A stretch of 64,000 bases of DNA from Diphasiastrum complanatum (Eukaryota; Streptophyta; Lycopodiopsida; Lycopodiales; Lycopodiaceae). Position 1 is the stretch's first letter; every line of letters starts with the position of its first letter. Where the stretch lies: NCBI GenBank assembly GCA_029204225.1, contig CM055114.1:16129502-16193501 (forward strand), written 5' to 3'. The notes below the pieces were generated by a model, which saw only the letters and a list, made by a program, of their open reading frames with translations, ran no database searches and was not told the DNA's origin. Positions 11,793 to 23,486 of the stretch are shown here, piece after piece. Both the position numbers and the translations under genes were made by a program.

Positions 11793-12765
11793 GGATTTTT
11801 TCACCAAGAAGATCTGTGAGAGATAGATCTAAGCTTAAGAGGCTCTCATATGTTGATAAAGGCAAGCAAGTGGATCTTGATTCTACTAATTATGCCTTCT
11901 TTGTTTCTTATGAAGAGCCAAAGAATGTTCAAGAGGCACTCAATACCAAGGAGTGGTATGATGCCATGAAGCAAGAGTATGATGCATTGATCACCAACAA
12001 TACTTGGGAGCTTGTGGATCCACCACCAACAAGCATGTGATTGGATGCAAGTGGTATTTCAAATCAAATACAATAATGATGGCACCATCAACAAGTTCAA
12101 GGCAAAATCATGTGTGTTTTCTACATAAGAGTTTATATGGCCTTAAGCAAAGTACCAAGGAGTTGGTATGCTAAGCTTAACACTTTTTTACTCTCTTGAG
12201 GGTTTGTTATGAGTGAGTATGATCATTCACTTTATTATAGGTTTGCTGGAAATGATGTTATCATTTTGCTAATCTATGTGGATGATATCATCTTGAGTGG
12301 TGGAGACAATCAAGATGTGGAGGATATCAAGAATCTCTCAAGAGTGAGTTTGAGGAGCATGATCTTGGTCATTTGCATTACATTTTAGGAATAGAAGTGA
12401 TTAGATCTTCTCAATCTACTTTCATTCATCAAGAGAAGTATGCTAATTCTATTCTATAAATATTTCATATGGTAGATGCAAAATCTTGTGATACACCTAT
12501 GGAGTCAAATGTAAAGCTAACTATAAGAGGTAATGAAAGATCCTTCAAGGACATTACTCTCTGTAGGAAGCTAGTTGGTTCACTCATCTATCTAACCATC
12601 ACAAGACCAGATCTAAGCTATTGTGTAGGGAGATTGAGCCAATTCATGCAAGATCCTAGTGAAGTGCATTGGAAGCTAGGAAAACAGGTTTTGAGGTACA
12701 TCATTGGAACTCAAGATTTTGGCATATTGTATGAGGGATTTTCATTATGAAGGAAAATCAAAGTT
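11793..12765 (+). pseudogene. Copia pol fragment, mosaic of two families
   Basis: The fragment starts inside the integrase-to-RT linker (SPRRSVRDRSKLKRLSYVDK) and runs into the start of RT (11816-12040). It then jumps near 12110-12160 to the middle of RT (SWYAKLNTFLLS, YVDDIILSG intact) and continues into the RNase H region (DTPMESNVKL, SFKDITL, QFMQDPSEVHWKLGK) to about 12750. The first part is closest to the 24226-30422 element and the second part to the 35827-42257 element. There are stops, a frameshift and an RT deletion. No LTRs are attached. Confidence 0.8.
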
Positions 12766-13796
12766 TGAAATTAGGTTTGGACCTGTTATAAAAGGATGTA
12801 ACTCATGGGAAGAGAAGATATTCTCTTTTTCTTATCTCATTTCATGCTTATACATGGTTCTCTTGGGTTCATCTATCCATTGGTGCACTATATTGGTGAT
12901 ATCTTACAATCTGGTCTGTAGAATGCATATTTTATGCTATTTTCGGATCCACACATGTGAAATACAGTAGCTTAACTATCTTTTTATGGACAACAACTTC
13001 ATCATATCTTATGTTTGATGTTTGATCATGTCCTTGGTGAGCTTGCATCTCTTTCATTAATTAGATGTTGATTTTCTCACATTGGCAAGATTGGTAGAGT
13101 TGATCTTTTTCTAACCAAAGATCAGGTTACGGATTTGGATCTCGATTGATCCCCCACATCATATATATGCATATAATTTTTTTTTGTTTTGCCCTAGGAA
13201 AAGCGTAGATCAAGGTTTGCTTACGTAAAACTTGGTGGTTTATTAATTGTGGGTCTACAAGAACTTGGACTTGCCAAATTTTCAATGAAGGATCCCAATC
13301 GATTCCGGTGGCTAGTTTGGATAACCTTCCTCCTCGACAAATGGATAGTTGACATCATCCAAAACAAGATCCCGAGATAATGCTTGTTGGTATGGATCCT
13401 CATAGCATTGTGCAACCGTTATTATTGGCATTGTCAATTGGTACACTAGATATGACGTGGTTAGTTGAGTGCTTAGTCTATCCAAGTGCTCATAATAGGC
13501 CTACACTTGAAGACTTTCTTTGGCAGTCGATAATACTGCTTGAGTAAAAGGTCTTGATATTTTAAGTGTTGTTCTTGCTAGACTAAGGACCATTTTGGGC
13601 TTAGATTCTCTGGATTTGGTCCTTTGAGCATTGATATAACCTGATTTAGCATTGGAGTGGTCTGCTTGTTGTTGGAACTCGTTGGCTTTGGCTGTTGACT
13701 ACTCATTGTTGATTTTTTGCGATGGGTTGTAATCAACTCCCTTGGCCTCCGTAGGAGTCTTCATGATGGCACATTGAATGGGGTCTTAGTAAAAGT
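12766..13796. other. Spacer, nothing recognised
   Basis: AT-rich sequence with no convincing coding frame. The minus-strand frame at 13221-13415 has no family features. The 3' part of the adjacent copia fragment (rest of RNase H, 3' LTR) is not visible here. Confidence 0.5.
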
Positions 13797-14140
13797 TTGG
13801 AAAGGCAAAAATTGGAAACTTAGAAAACCTGGGAATGCAAAAAATGGGAATGCAAGCAGGAGTTGGCGAATTTGAAAATTTTTGGGATTGTAGGAATGAG
13901 TATGGAAATGTAAAAATTTGGGAAGTGCAAGATTTGGGAATGTAGAAATGTGGAGCATATCTTCGGAAGTGAAAGTGGAAAGTTGGGGAAGACAGATCCT
14001 GGGAATGTAGCTTGGGGAATGTAGGATTTGGGAAGGCAAAAATGACAAGGGAAACTGTGGGGAAGATGGATCTTGGGGAGGCAAAAATGTGTGGGAAGAA
14101 ATGAAAATATTCGGGAAAGCAAAAAATTGGGAAATGTGAA
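13797..14140. repeat. Degenerate G-rich minisatellite
   Basis: About 340 bp consist of imperfect repeats of a short unit like tttgggaatgcaaaaatg, roughly 12-20 bp long and variable. Long minus-strand frames rich in Phe, Pro, Leu and Ser arise only because of this repeat. The block directly precedes the roughly 208-bp tandem array. Confidence 0.8.
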
Positions 14141-14165
14141 AGTGGACTTATTTAAAATTTGGAGC

Positions 14166-14945
14166 AAGTGCCAATGTGCAAAATGCAATAACGTTATTAG
14201 CTTTTGTGATCTGTCCTTGCCTCTTGGATATGTGATAAAGCAATATAAGGAGAAGGTACAATGAAGAGGGCAAACTTAGATGGTATCTCTGGAAGTGTAG
14301 GGAAATTTCCATAGCTATGCAATAAAATTGGCACAAAATTCTCACTGAGAGTGACTCTGCAAATTAGTTTGTGCCAGTATTCAAAATGCAATAACTTTTT
14401 GGGCTTTTGTGATCTAGGTTCGCGCTTTGGATATGTGATAGAGCAAGGTTAGTGAAATATTTAGTGAAGAGAGCAAACTCGGATAACATCTTAAAAGGTG
14501 TAAGGAAATTTTCAAAGTTATGCAAAAAAAAACTGGCAAGAAATTGTCACACTGTTTTTGTAACTCTGCAAATTAGTTTTAAGTGCCAATATTCAAAATG
14601 CAATAACTTTTTGAGATTTTGTGATCTAGATTCGCCCTTTGGATATGTGATAGAGCAAAATTAGGAGAATCTTCAATGAAGAGGCAAAACTCATATGGTT
14701 GCTCAGAAAGTGTAGGAAAATTTTCAAAGTTATACAAAAAAATTGGCAAGAAATTGTCACAGACAATAACTCTGCAAATTAGCTGTAAATGCCAGTATTT
14801 AAAATGCAATAACGTTTTGAGCATTTGTGATCTAGGTTCTCCCTTTAAATATGTGATAGAGCAAGATTAAGAGAATCTTCAATGAAGAGGGCGAATTTAG
14901 ATGGTAGCTCAAGAAGTGTAGGGAAATTTCCAAAGTTGGATACAG
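14166..14945. repeat. Tandem array, four units of about 205-212 bp
   Basis: Units start at about 14166, 14371, 14583 and 14789. Each opens with gtgccaatattcaaaatgc-like sequence, continues with cttttgtgatctaggttc, a ggatatgtgatagagcaa block and a gaagtgtagggaaatttcc block. Units differ at many positions, and the last is shorter (about 155 bp). This is a small diverged satellite-like array. Short frames on either strand repeat with the units and are not genes. Confidence 0.85.
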
Positions 14946-15984
14946 TGACAGACTGATGGACAATTATGAATGGTTGATGGAATCGTTTTCTAAATGTTTT
15001 TCTTACATAAATCTTCAAAAAAGTCATTTTCTGACTTACAGGTCAATTCTCAACGTTGCTAACGAAGAAGATCTTTTGATAAGTCATTCACAAAAATATA
15101 TTGGGACATTATCAGTATTTGGTTACGATGATGCAACACCTGTCTTGACTTTCAAGTTTTTTTCGAATCTCTTCTTTGAAACTTCTCTTGGGGCAAATCT
15201 AGACTGATATGCACCCCTTGGAAACTCGTGTGGTTTCCTGTTAAAAGGAGGAGAAGTAGGAAGAAAATAAAGTTATCAAAGAGAATTCAAAACCATGAAA
15301 ATGGGCCCGGGCTCTTGAAGATTCCCGACTCTATCAAGTTCTCGTCCCTCAAATGGATTTGTAGATGGCTCATGTATTTATGACTGCATTCGGTAGAACC
15401 TATAAAGTCTGATTTGTTCAACTGTAGGAGATATCATTTCATGTGGATAACCTTTTGGGATATTAGGATCAGTATGGTGGTCCATTGTGTATTGTCATGT
15501 ATTTTTGTGTTTTGTATGAGTTTCTAGTGTTTTTGTGTTTTTTGATTTTTTAGAGTTTTTTTTTTTTTTTGGCTAGTAGGGAATGCAAGGGGAGACTCAA
15601 TATCAAAAGGGCTCTCTATTGGCATAAGTTTTGTTTTTTTTGGGTTCTTTTTGGTGTTCATGTCTTCCTTTTTTTTAACACTAGATTTAAAATATATCAA
15701 GGTATATTAATCAGAGTATAGTGATTTGTATCTATCCAAATGGCACAATATTCAAGGTAGTGTTATTGCAAAATGACTTAGCTGATAGTTGTGGCAATTG
15801 GCTAGTGGTAAGGTCTAGTCAAATATAGAGTTGATTTTCAAGTTGACTAGATCTTGATGGAGAGACTCGGTCGATATCTTCTCATTCAAAATGAAATAAT
15901 ATTGAAATTATATACAATGATGTCATTTTGACGTGTGTTGAGGTGGAAGAAGATTGGAGTCTAAACTACATCAGGCGGGAACTA
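14946..15984. other. Spacer with one unrecognised short frame
   Basis: A plus-strand frame at 14956-15207 (83 codons, ESFSKCFSYINLQKSHFL and onward) directly follows the tandem array and matches no family I know; I do not call it a gene. The rest is low-complexity T-rich sequence (15555-15570 poly-T) and plain spacer. Confidence 0.4.
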
Positions 15985-17400
15985 TTGGATAAGAGGTACC
16001 CTTAGGATTAAGGATATGTGTCTTTAGATTAAGGTACTGGTGACCTTGGATAAGGACAGGTAGGTGTCTATGCCTTGGTAAGAGGTATGGGACCTAGTGA
16101 GGTGTTAGAAAGTCATTACCATGGGTGTTTTGGCTATTTTTCTAAACCTTGGTTGGGCCTCAATCTTGAACCATATTTGTTGCACAGGCATCCCAAAGGG
16201 AGCCGAGAACCACGACTTAGCTTCCCTGCTTTCAACTATTGCCATCCGAACCCACTTGACATACAAGTAGCCAACTCGCCAACAACGATCAGACTTAACC
16301 AACTTTAAGTTCGGGAATCAACATTGAGATCCAACCTGGCGCCATGCCAGACCGGGGGTCCCAATGTGGGTGACTTCCCTCCAAGCAAGCTGGTCGACCT
16401 ACATCAAACTTAACCAATTCAAAACTTTGTTACAAATGAGTAACATCCATTCCAAGCAAATCGTCTGACTTACATCAGACTTAACCAACTCAAAGCTTCG
16501 TCACGAGCGTTGGAAGCCAACATGGTGCCACGCTAGACTAGATAGCCATAAACAGGTAATTTCCACCCAAGCAAGCCATCCAACTCAACCGACAGGTTAG
16601 AGCCCATTCCCCAAGAGCTTAACCCATTCACGTTCATGCAAGGAACACTCAAAACCACAAGCCGCGACAAATATGGAGACAACCAGTTCCTGGACCGAAT
16701 GGTCCCGACAGCATACCCCTAGCACCTTGGACCGAATAGTCCCGACAACATACTGCTGGCGTCCTAGGATACGACCCTCAGCTGTGTGCTAGATCAAAAA
16801 GTTTGAAGCGGCCTTACAACTGGCGCTTTTACCGAACACTGAAATCTAGAAGGTAACCAGAGTCTATCTGAGAAAAATCCCACGTTATCAATAAATCTGA
16901 GAAGGTTACATTTCAAGTGTGTAACCGATCCTAGTCTTTAGGTTCCAACAAGGGAGGTTGACTTGGTTGGAGCTTGCCTTGAGTCGCAACCCACACTCCC
17001 CTATAGTATTGGTGGGATTCGTCACCTCCTGGCCTCATGCCAACAAGTGCTCTGCCTAGGCTGGTAAAGCATGTTTTCTCTCTCTAGGATTTTCTCTCTC
17101 TAGAAAGTCATTTTCTCTCTCTAGAATTTATTGATCCTCAGGATTTCTTAAATCATGCTTAGATTGTGTGAGGTGATTGCACATCGATTTGAGCTCTCTG
17201 GACTTCGCTAGAACCGATCAAAGATTTTCAGCCATAGGAACTTGGCGTCGGCTGGACTCTGGTCACAGTGGCGCCAGGAGCGACACCAACGTCAGTGGCG
17301 CCGGGAGTAGCAGTGGTGCTGCTAGCGCCGGAAGTAAAGCTTGTAAATGTAGCTTTACAACAATATCACTTTATTGGTCTTTCAAGCACAACTTGGGCAA
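15985..17400. repeat. Probable gypsy LTR or leader remnant
   Basis: The left edge repeats a gataccctta ggattaag-like motif also seen just after the gypsy polypurine tract at 11745. Inside are direct repeats: cttacatcagacttaacca at about 16400 and 16470, and accgaatggtcccgacagca at about 16698 and 16731. Three copies of a ttttctctctctaga motif lie at 17071-17130. Near 17268 is TGGCGCCAGG and near 17295 TGGCGCCGGG, both like plant gypsy primer-binding sites. I infer LTR-derived sequence; no coding region is visible. Confidence 0.4.
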
Positions 17401-18184
17401 TGGGACCTAGTAGGAGGGCGTACTTCCAAGGTGTCTATTGAGTTCCCAAGTCCCACAAGAAAGGCATTCAAAGAGGCATAGGTCATGGAAGAAGTCTCTT
17501 GATCTTCCATAAGCCTATGAAAGCTCTTTGACTCCCCTAGGCCTCTCTCATTCTCATTGGTTGTGCATGGAATTCCATAGTGTATTGGAGGGTGCCATTT
17601 GCCATCTATATGACAGGAGGAGGGTGCCCATAGGAGGGGAGAGAGATCTCTTTTGTTTGTTATGCTTATGCTCTAGTGAGGCTACTAGTGTATAGAGTGT
17701 TTTCTTGTGTGTAGTATGCTTAGGGTTTGGATCTAGCTTATGGTATGAGACATAAGTAGGGTTTGGATCTTGAGTATGCTATGGTTTGTGGTGGTATGCT
17801 TGTGATTAGTTATTGGTTAGCAAGGAGGTGCTAGATTATCCAAGTTGCAAGATTGCATGTGCTAGCTAGCTATGGTTTGGTGGTGCATACTTGAAACCAC
17901 TTGTTATCTACCTTTGCAATTAAGATTAGGGACATAGGTGGAGGAGAGATCCATGGAGGCTTGAAGATCCTTACTTGTAGGTGGAGGCATCCTAGCTTGG
18001 AGTTGGGGAGCATCTTGGAGCTTGCAGGTTACTTGGAGGACCTTTGGAGGCATTACCTTTGGATTAGGAGGACTTCTTGACTTCATTTGTAAAAGCTCAG
18101 TAGCTCATTTAGAGAGCATCTCATAGAGCAGACGACATTTTGGTGCCATGGGTAGAATTAGGTACAAGAATGATGAGATCTGAG
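17401..18184. other. Spacer, nothing recognised
   Basis: No coding frame of note. The sequence is rich in short GT- and GGAGG-containing words (17690-17870, 17935-18070) but has no clear repeat unit and no gene features. Confidence 0.5.
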
Positions 18185-18428
18185 GGTGAGTTATGGACAT
18201 TGGCGAGTAATGTACTGATGGCGAGTAATGTGGCACCGATGTGTTATAGACAAGCGAGAAGTCACAAGTGGCGGCAGTAATGGATGCGAGTAATGGACAT
18301 ATGGCACTGGCGAATAATGATGGCGAGAATATGAGCAATGGTGAGTAATTGGCTGAGCGCGAGTAATTGGCACTGGAGAGTAATAGAGTGGGAGTAATCG
18401 GGCGAGTAATGAGTGCAAGTAATAAGAT
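18185..18428. repeat. Degenerate GCGAGTAATG minisatellite
   Basis: The word GAGTAAT or a one-base variant recurs at least ten times in about 240 bp, in a loose 14-25 bp unit such as tggcgagtaatgtggcac. Minus-strand frames with many HYSP, THYS and similar words are its direct product and are not genes. Confidence 0.8.
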
Positions 18429-19204
18429 AGAAAATTGTATAGCTCGCCCACATATATATAGTGGATTTATAATTCACCTACTGTCACTTTTGGACATCAG
18501 TCTAATCTATGCCAAACCATCAATGTTTGTATTGTGCACAATCCATTTACCATTTGGCTGCCATATTTACGAGATTTTCTAATCAGAACGTCTCGTTGCT
18601 AAAAATGGTAGTTTTTTTCAAAAAAATGGGCCTAACTTGCATTTCGGCCAAAAATTTTCTACATAGTTTGAATCATGCGTTCAAGTACAATAGAGGATAG
18701 TAACCTTAAGGGTAGTGACTGCGAAAAATAACAATAGAGCTCTTTACAGACCATTCATGACATTTCAAGGCCATTTTACAAGGAAAATGAGGAATGATGG
18801 GTAGGTCATGAATTTTTACACGAGATTTGTACAAGACATGGGTAATGTATACAAGGTGGGATTTTCTAATTACAGGGTTCTGTTGACACTCTCCCTAACT
18901 AGATCTACCTAGTCTCCTTCCTATTCTGAAATCGTCACTTAACTACACTAGGGACAAATCTCTAGTCTAATGGGTCAATATACAAGTAATTCTAATCTGA
19001 TTTTTCTTACTTATTTGAACTATCTACTCTAGACTAATCTAAGCTAGTCTATACTACTGGGTAGTCTATCTATCTACCTGATTTACCTAACTACCTAACT
19101 TTGTGGGTCATGGTCGACTGCTATTCTAAGGATTGAATTTGGGACTTCTAATATTAACTAGATCTGCGTCTACCCTAAGGGTCGAACTAGTCTAAGCTTC
19201 CGTA
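18429..19204. other. Spacer with simple CTAGTCTA-rich sequence
   Basis: No gene is visible. From about 18890 to 19200 the sequence is enriched in ctaatct, ctagtct and ctacct words, giving a low-complexity stretch. Confidence 0.5.
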
Positions 19205-19735
19205 GTGAAATGCTCACCCCCTATTCCTTCGTGGGCGATGCTTACAACTTGGGACACTTCGTGCGATAGGACACAATGACGTATGATTCCATCATTATAG
19301 ATGTGATAAAGTTGTCATGCTATCAACATGAAAGGTTCAGATTTAATGATATACATGTGTTGTTCTACTTTGTTCATCTCAGGGGGAGGACGTCTTGACA
19401 TAAGATATCCAAGTATATTGGCAGCCCACTCAAGGATTGCATTGACATGGAACAAAAAAATGGCATCTTCGTCATCGACCCCTCTACTCTAAAGAACATT
19501 TCAGATCCATGAGAGGTGATTGACTAGATAGTGTTGCTTCCCTTTGCGAATGACCATATTAAAGTCGAACTCTTGGAGAAGCAGCAGCCATCGAGTGATC
19601 CATCCAGTCGTGCATGGTATATTTACCAAATAAATTAGGGCTTGGTGATCTACGAAGAAGACGAAGGAATTGGCTAGCATAAAATGGCAGAATCTCTTCT
19701 CGCTATATATCATGGCTAAACGAGATTGGTCACTC
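19205..19735 (-). pseudogene. Gypsy RNase H to integrase zinc region (fragment)
   Basis: The minus strand reads LAMIYSEKRFCHFMLAN, FVFFVDHQALIYLVN, GWITRWLLLLQEFDF and KQHYLVNHLSWI, the end of a gypsy RNase H. After stops it continues as DDEDAIFLFHVNAILEWA, PFMLIA and DGIIRHCVLSHE, the linker and the start of the integrase HHCC region. This pattern is usual for plant non-chromovirus gypsy (Tat-like) pol. The fragment ends abruptly at about 19735, where a gypsy gag begins on the other strand. Confidence 0.8.
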
Positions 19736-19737
19736 GC

Positions 19738-20960
19738 CTTCATCAAGAGATTTAAAATGTTTTGTTTGATCGAGAGCCCCTTTGTCAAACTAAGTACTAT
19801 CAAAATGACAAAGGATGAGAAAGTATGTGACTATATTGAAAGATTTAAAAGATTACAAAATAAGATACAAGAATAGCCCACAGAGTCCATGCTCATCATC
19901 TGGTTCCTAGTTGGACTCCCAAGCTGGATCAGACATGAATTTCGATCTAATGATGAATACACATCATTGAAACAAGCCATGTCTGAGAAGAAGACGAGGG
20001 ATCGGATGTTGATGAACCTCAAGAATGGAGAGCACACCGTGTTGTCCATGACTCTAAACCAAATGAAGAAGCTCGGAAATAATTATAAAAAACACAGATG
20101 GAGTTGTTTAACCAACAACACCAACAATAGATGGAGAAACTCACAAAAGAGTCTCAAAATACCCTAAAGTCTATACAGAGCTCCATGCCAGGTCAGTTAT
20201 CCACTGTCTAGATCCATCATAGATGGGATAATACATTGTGCTCTCATTGTCGGGGCCACACTGGCAATGAGTGACCATCATATCAACTAGTTCCAGATAC
20301 TTCCTTGATTAAATGCGACATACGTGACTTTATGGGCCATACCTCATTCTACTGCTACTACAACCCTAGGAATCAACCTCATGATCAATCAAGAGGACAA
20401 TATTAGCCTCCTAGACAACAATTTGTTTCCTAGAACCCATCTCAGCAATGTCCTCTAGGAAACAATCCACAGATTCATATCCAAGATTGCCAAGACAACC
20501 CAAGCATGAGCCTCAACCTCAACTGGCACTCTTAAGTCCACCTCCAAGTGGACCTCAAGACATAGGAGCACAAAAACATCGACACCATAAATAACCTGCA
20601 CCAACACATTTCGTCGACCACTCCTACGATCAAACATACCATCAGGATAACACACCCACTTCTGGTAGTTCTCAACATTATCATGAAGATACCTCATGCT
20701 CGTGCAAACGAGATGAGTATTCTACAGATCTAGAAAATCCAAGACAGCTAGCCATCCAGGATGGCTATGCAATTGCCACGGGACCCATGAGCAACAGATG
20801 TTTCATCTGTGACGAAACGGGACATTTTATGGTCGACTACAAGGTAAAAAACCAATACCATGCTAAATGTCCAGACTGTGTTCGAAAACATAGTTTCAAA
20901 GATTGCCCAAAGCAACCTAACAGGGTCCTCCCAGCATGACATATCTCATCAGAACCTATT
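19738..20960 (+). pseudogene. Gypsy gag with zinc knuckles (fragment)
   Basis: The plus strand encodes a gag-like core (LSTIKMTKDEKVCDYIERF, LVGLPSWIRHEF, TSLKQAMSEKK), broken by a stop at 19876. Further on are knuckle remnants: CSHCRGHTGNE then a stop (about 20240-20275), and CFICDETGHFMVDY (about 20790-20830), where the last Cys is Tyr. A CPDCVRKHSFKDC block follows at about 20870-20905. The 5' end is lost at the junction with the minus-strand pol fragment. It is a pseudogene and unlikely to come from the same copy as 19205-19735, given the opposite orientation. Confidence 0.75.
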
Positions 20961-22411
20961 AGAGTCCTTACTAGAGCTCAATGCCAAAACCAACAACAAT
21001 AGCAAAACTTTGAAAAACCAGTTGACCATGCGAGAAGCTCCTTGATAGCTTCTACATTACCAAGAGATTACCCAGACCCACGCGTGGAACAAAGGCAATA
21101 CCACGAATTTCAAGATGAGATTTTGCAGGAGGAACATAACACCAACGGTCTATTATCTGCTCCGATCCTTGAAAAAGAGCAAGTCCTATAGGGACTCGAA
21201 GTATTCTACAAACTTCTACAGGCTCAAATCACAATGCCCTTCCATAGCGCAATGAAGTCTTTCACTGGTCTCCAATGTTATATCCACCGAAGTTTTCAAA
21301 TGCCCACTATTCTAGATGAATAGCGAAAACCAGATGAGATTCTAAAAATTCCTTAGATTTCCATGAATCTTATGAATATAGGTGTTGCTAAGGGGACTAG
21401 CATCACCAACGCACTTCGTGGATCTGCATGTAGTGCTTGAAGAATCAGAAAACCAATAGATGATCTTGTAGTCGTTTGTGAACATGTCACTCTTTTTCAT
21501 GTCTGATCTTGAATGCAAATTAGTCTGCTATTATTCGTGTGTATGATTCATTCTTGTTCATTTAATTCTGCACATTGGTTGAATCTTGTTGAATGCTAAA
21601 TTTATTTTTAAACGTAGATCAACAGTGCTTGACTACATTCTAGAGGACTGTAGGAATGATATAACTGGTAGTGACCAGCAGTCAGATCTGAACTTCATCC
21701 AAATTGTTTGCTTTCGCGATTCTTTCATGACTGCGACTCCAACGACTATTATTATTGTCATCAAAAGAAAGAGCCGAATATTGTAGATTAATGGCCTTTC
21801 TTATGCATCAAGAGTGTTTTTGGTATTGCGGCTTAGATCCAATACAGATCAATCCCAACATGGCACTCTAGACTGAAGACGAACATGAAATGATGGCTTG
21901 ACTTTATTACAGAATGGCTTTCATGTCTTTCAGATATGTCAGAATGATTGAAGACTGGCGGCTTTGTTAAGAAAATACAAGAGTACTTGGGGCCACTATC
22001 TTATGGAAGCAAGCTCCGCTTCCAAGTATTTGAAGCCTTTGGGAGAAAGATGAGCGAGCGAAAACAGACTGCAAGGCGATGAGACAAGCATGACTCACAA
22101 GAGGTTCTCAAGTGGGCTGGAATGTAGAGGTCATTGAAGTTAGAATTAAAGTAGAATCACTGTGCTACTGTACTGTGGGTCCTATTAGTGGATAAAGATC
22201 AGTTGGCCTCGCCACGAGGCAAGTCGACTGGACACACGTCCCGCCAACGGCAACCTGGGTCATGCATGGGTTGCCTGAGTGAACGACTATATGTATAGTG
22301 TAATTTCGTTTTGAGAAATACAGTTGCTATGTGAGCTTGCTGTGGAGGGTGTCTTCTGTCTGTGTTACTGTGTAGCATGATCTGTGTTCATGTGCAAAGA
22401 AAATTCTAAGT
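20961..22411. other. Gypsy tail, then probable copia 5' LTR
   Basis: No coding frame stands out. The right part, perhaps from about 21560 or 21960, ends at a primer-binding site at 22412 and so should be the 5' LTR of the copia remnant to its right. The sequence just before that site (aaattctaagt) lacks the usual terminal CA, and I could not define the LTR start because no partner LTR is present. Confidence 0.4.
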
Positions 22412-22423
22412 TGGTATCAGAGC
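22412..22423 (+). other. Copia primer-binding site
   Basis: TGGTATCAGAGC, the tRNA-iMet complement used by most plant copia elements, lies about 800 bp upstream of a copia gag start on the same strand. Confidence 0.75.
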
Positions 22424-23228
22424 GCTTTGGGAGAACTATCTTTTGAGAGTTCGGGGTTTATGGCAGTTAAAAACGGAAGGAGAAACACTGGTGCAGAGAG
22501 TTAAGCACACAGAAGCTTGGTAAGCTCATGAATGAGAAGGAGGCCGCGAGGAGGTTGTCATGTGTGGTGAAGGGAGTGGAGCTGTAGCGCTCCGAAGTGT
22601 CCAGCGGCTGGAGTACCCTATTTCAACATTTTGGAAAGATCACAGCTGTAGGATTGAGAGTAGATACGGATCGACGGTTGAGATCGCGCTACTTAAGATG
22701 AATATCGACCTTTAGATGGAGTCTGAAGGGCAGTTGAAGAAGGCAAAGAGGCTTTGAAGTAATTATAACCATTCAACTTCAATAAAAATTTTCAATAAAA
22801 AGTTGAGTTGAGTCCCAAGTTCATGAAGTGTTAAGTTTCTTCACTTTGAAGAAACAGTTCAAAAACGAGAAAAGTCCCTATTTTTGGGTCCTTTGTCCGT
22901 TTTGACCCAAACGAAAGGCTATAACCTCCAAACGAATGGCACCTGGACTGTACCTACAAGTACAGTACAACAAAACAGAGTGATTGCAGAGGAGAAAGTG
23001 TTTGGAGTGCACCAAAAGTGATTTCACCATTCCATTGGGCACGTAGTTGGGAGTTGACGACTGAGTGCATTTCGGAAGGCGACGCCGATTTGGCTTTCAA
23101 ATTGGTGGAAAAGCGATGAGTGGCCTGGTAAGGGAGAAAGTGCAGGTCATTCTTTTCAACTTCTGACATCACTGTTGGCCTTGGCATACTGTTTTTAGCC
23201 TACGGCAGAAGTTTCAAGCAGTTTTGCG

Positions 23229-23486
23229 ATGGCAAACATGGGAGAGTCCATTTTGAGTGAAAGTAGCAAATTGGACGGGATTTCCAACTATGCAGTGTGG
23301 AAATTCAAAATGAAAAACATACTGATGGAGAAAGACGTGACTTTTTGCAAAAGCTTATGGCAGTCTAAGTATTTGGTCATCACAAAGAATGGAGAAATCA
23401 CATTGGCAAGCCAGAGCAGCATTTCATCGAAATACACAACACGGTGGAACATCTCAAGAAAATATTTACATCATCCAGCTATTTAA
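23229..23486 (+). pseudogene. Copia gag N-terminus (truncated)
   Basis: The frame begins MANMGESILSESSKLDG and continues NYAVWKFKMKNILMEKD, the hallmark N-terminal block of copia gag (DUF4219/UBN2 family). The match fades after about residue 40 and the frame stops at residue 85. Gag is truncated and no pol follows. It belongs with the primer-binding site at 22412. Confidence 0.75.

Noticed and set aside
13761-14188. Long Phe/Pro/Ser-rich minus-strand frames
   Set aside because: They are produced by the short G-rich tandem repeat and have no start context or family match.
14166-14945. Possible CRISPR-like array
   Set aside because: Units are about 208 bp and diverged along their whole length, with no constant repeat and variable spacer, and the DNA is clearly plant nuclear.
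17177-17410. Small Gly/Ser/Ala-rich plus-strand frame
   Set aside because: Built on repeated tggcgcc/gtggtgct words in a probable LTR or leader remnant; no support as a gene.
19670-19876. A gene starting at 19670 on the plus strand
   Set aside because: The first part is antisense to gypsy RNase H; only the part from about 19738 is gag-like, so the frame crosses a junction by chance.
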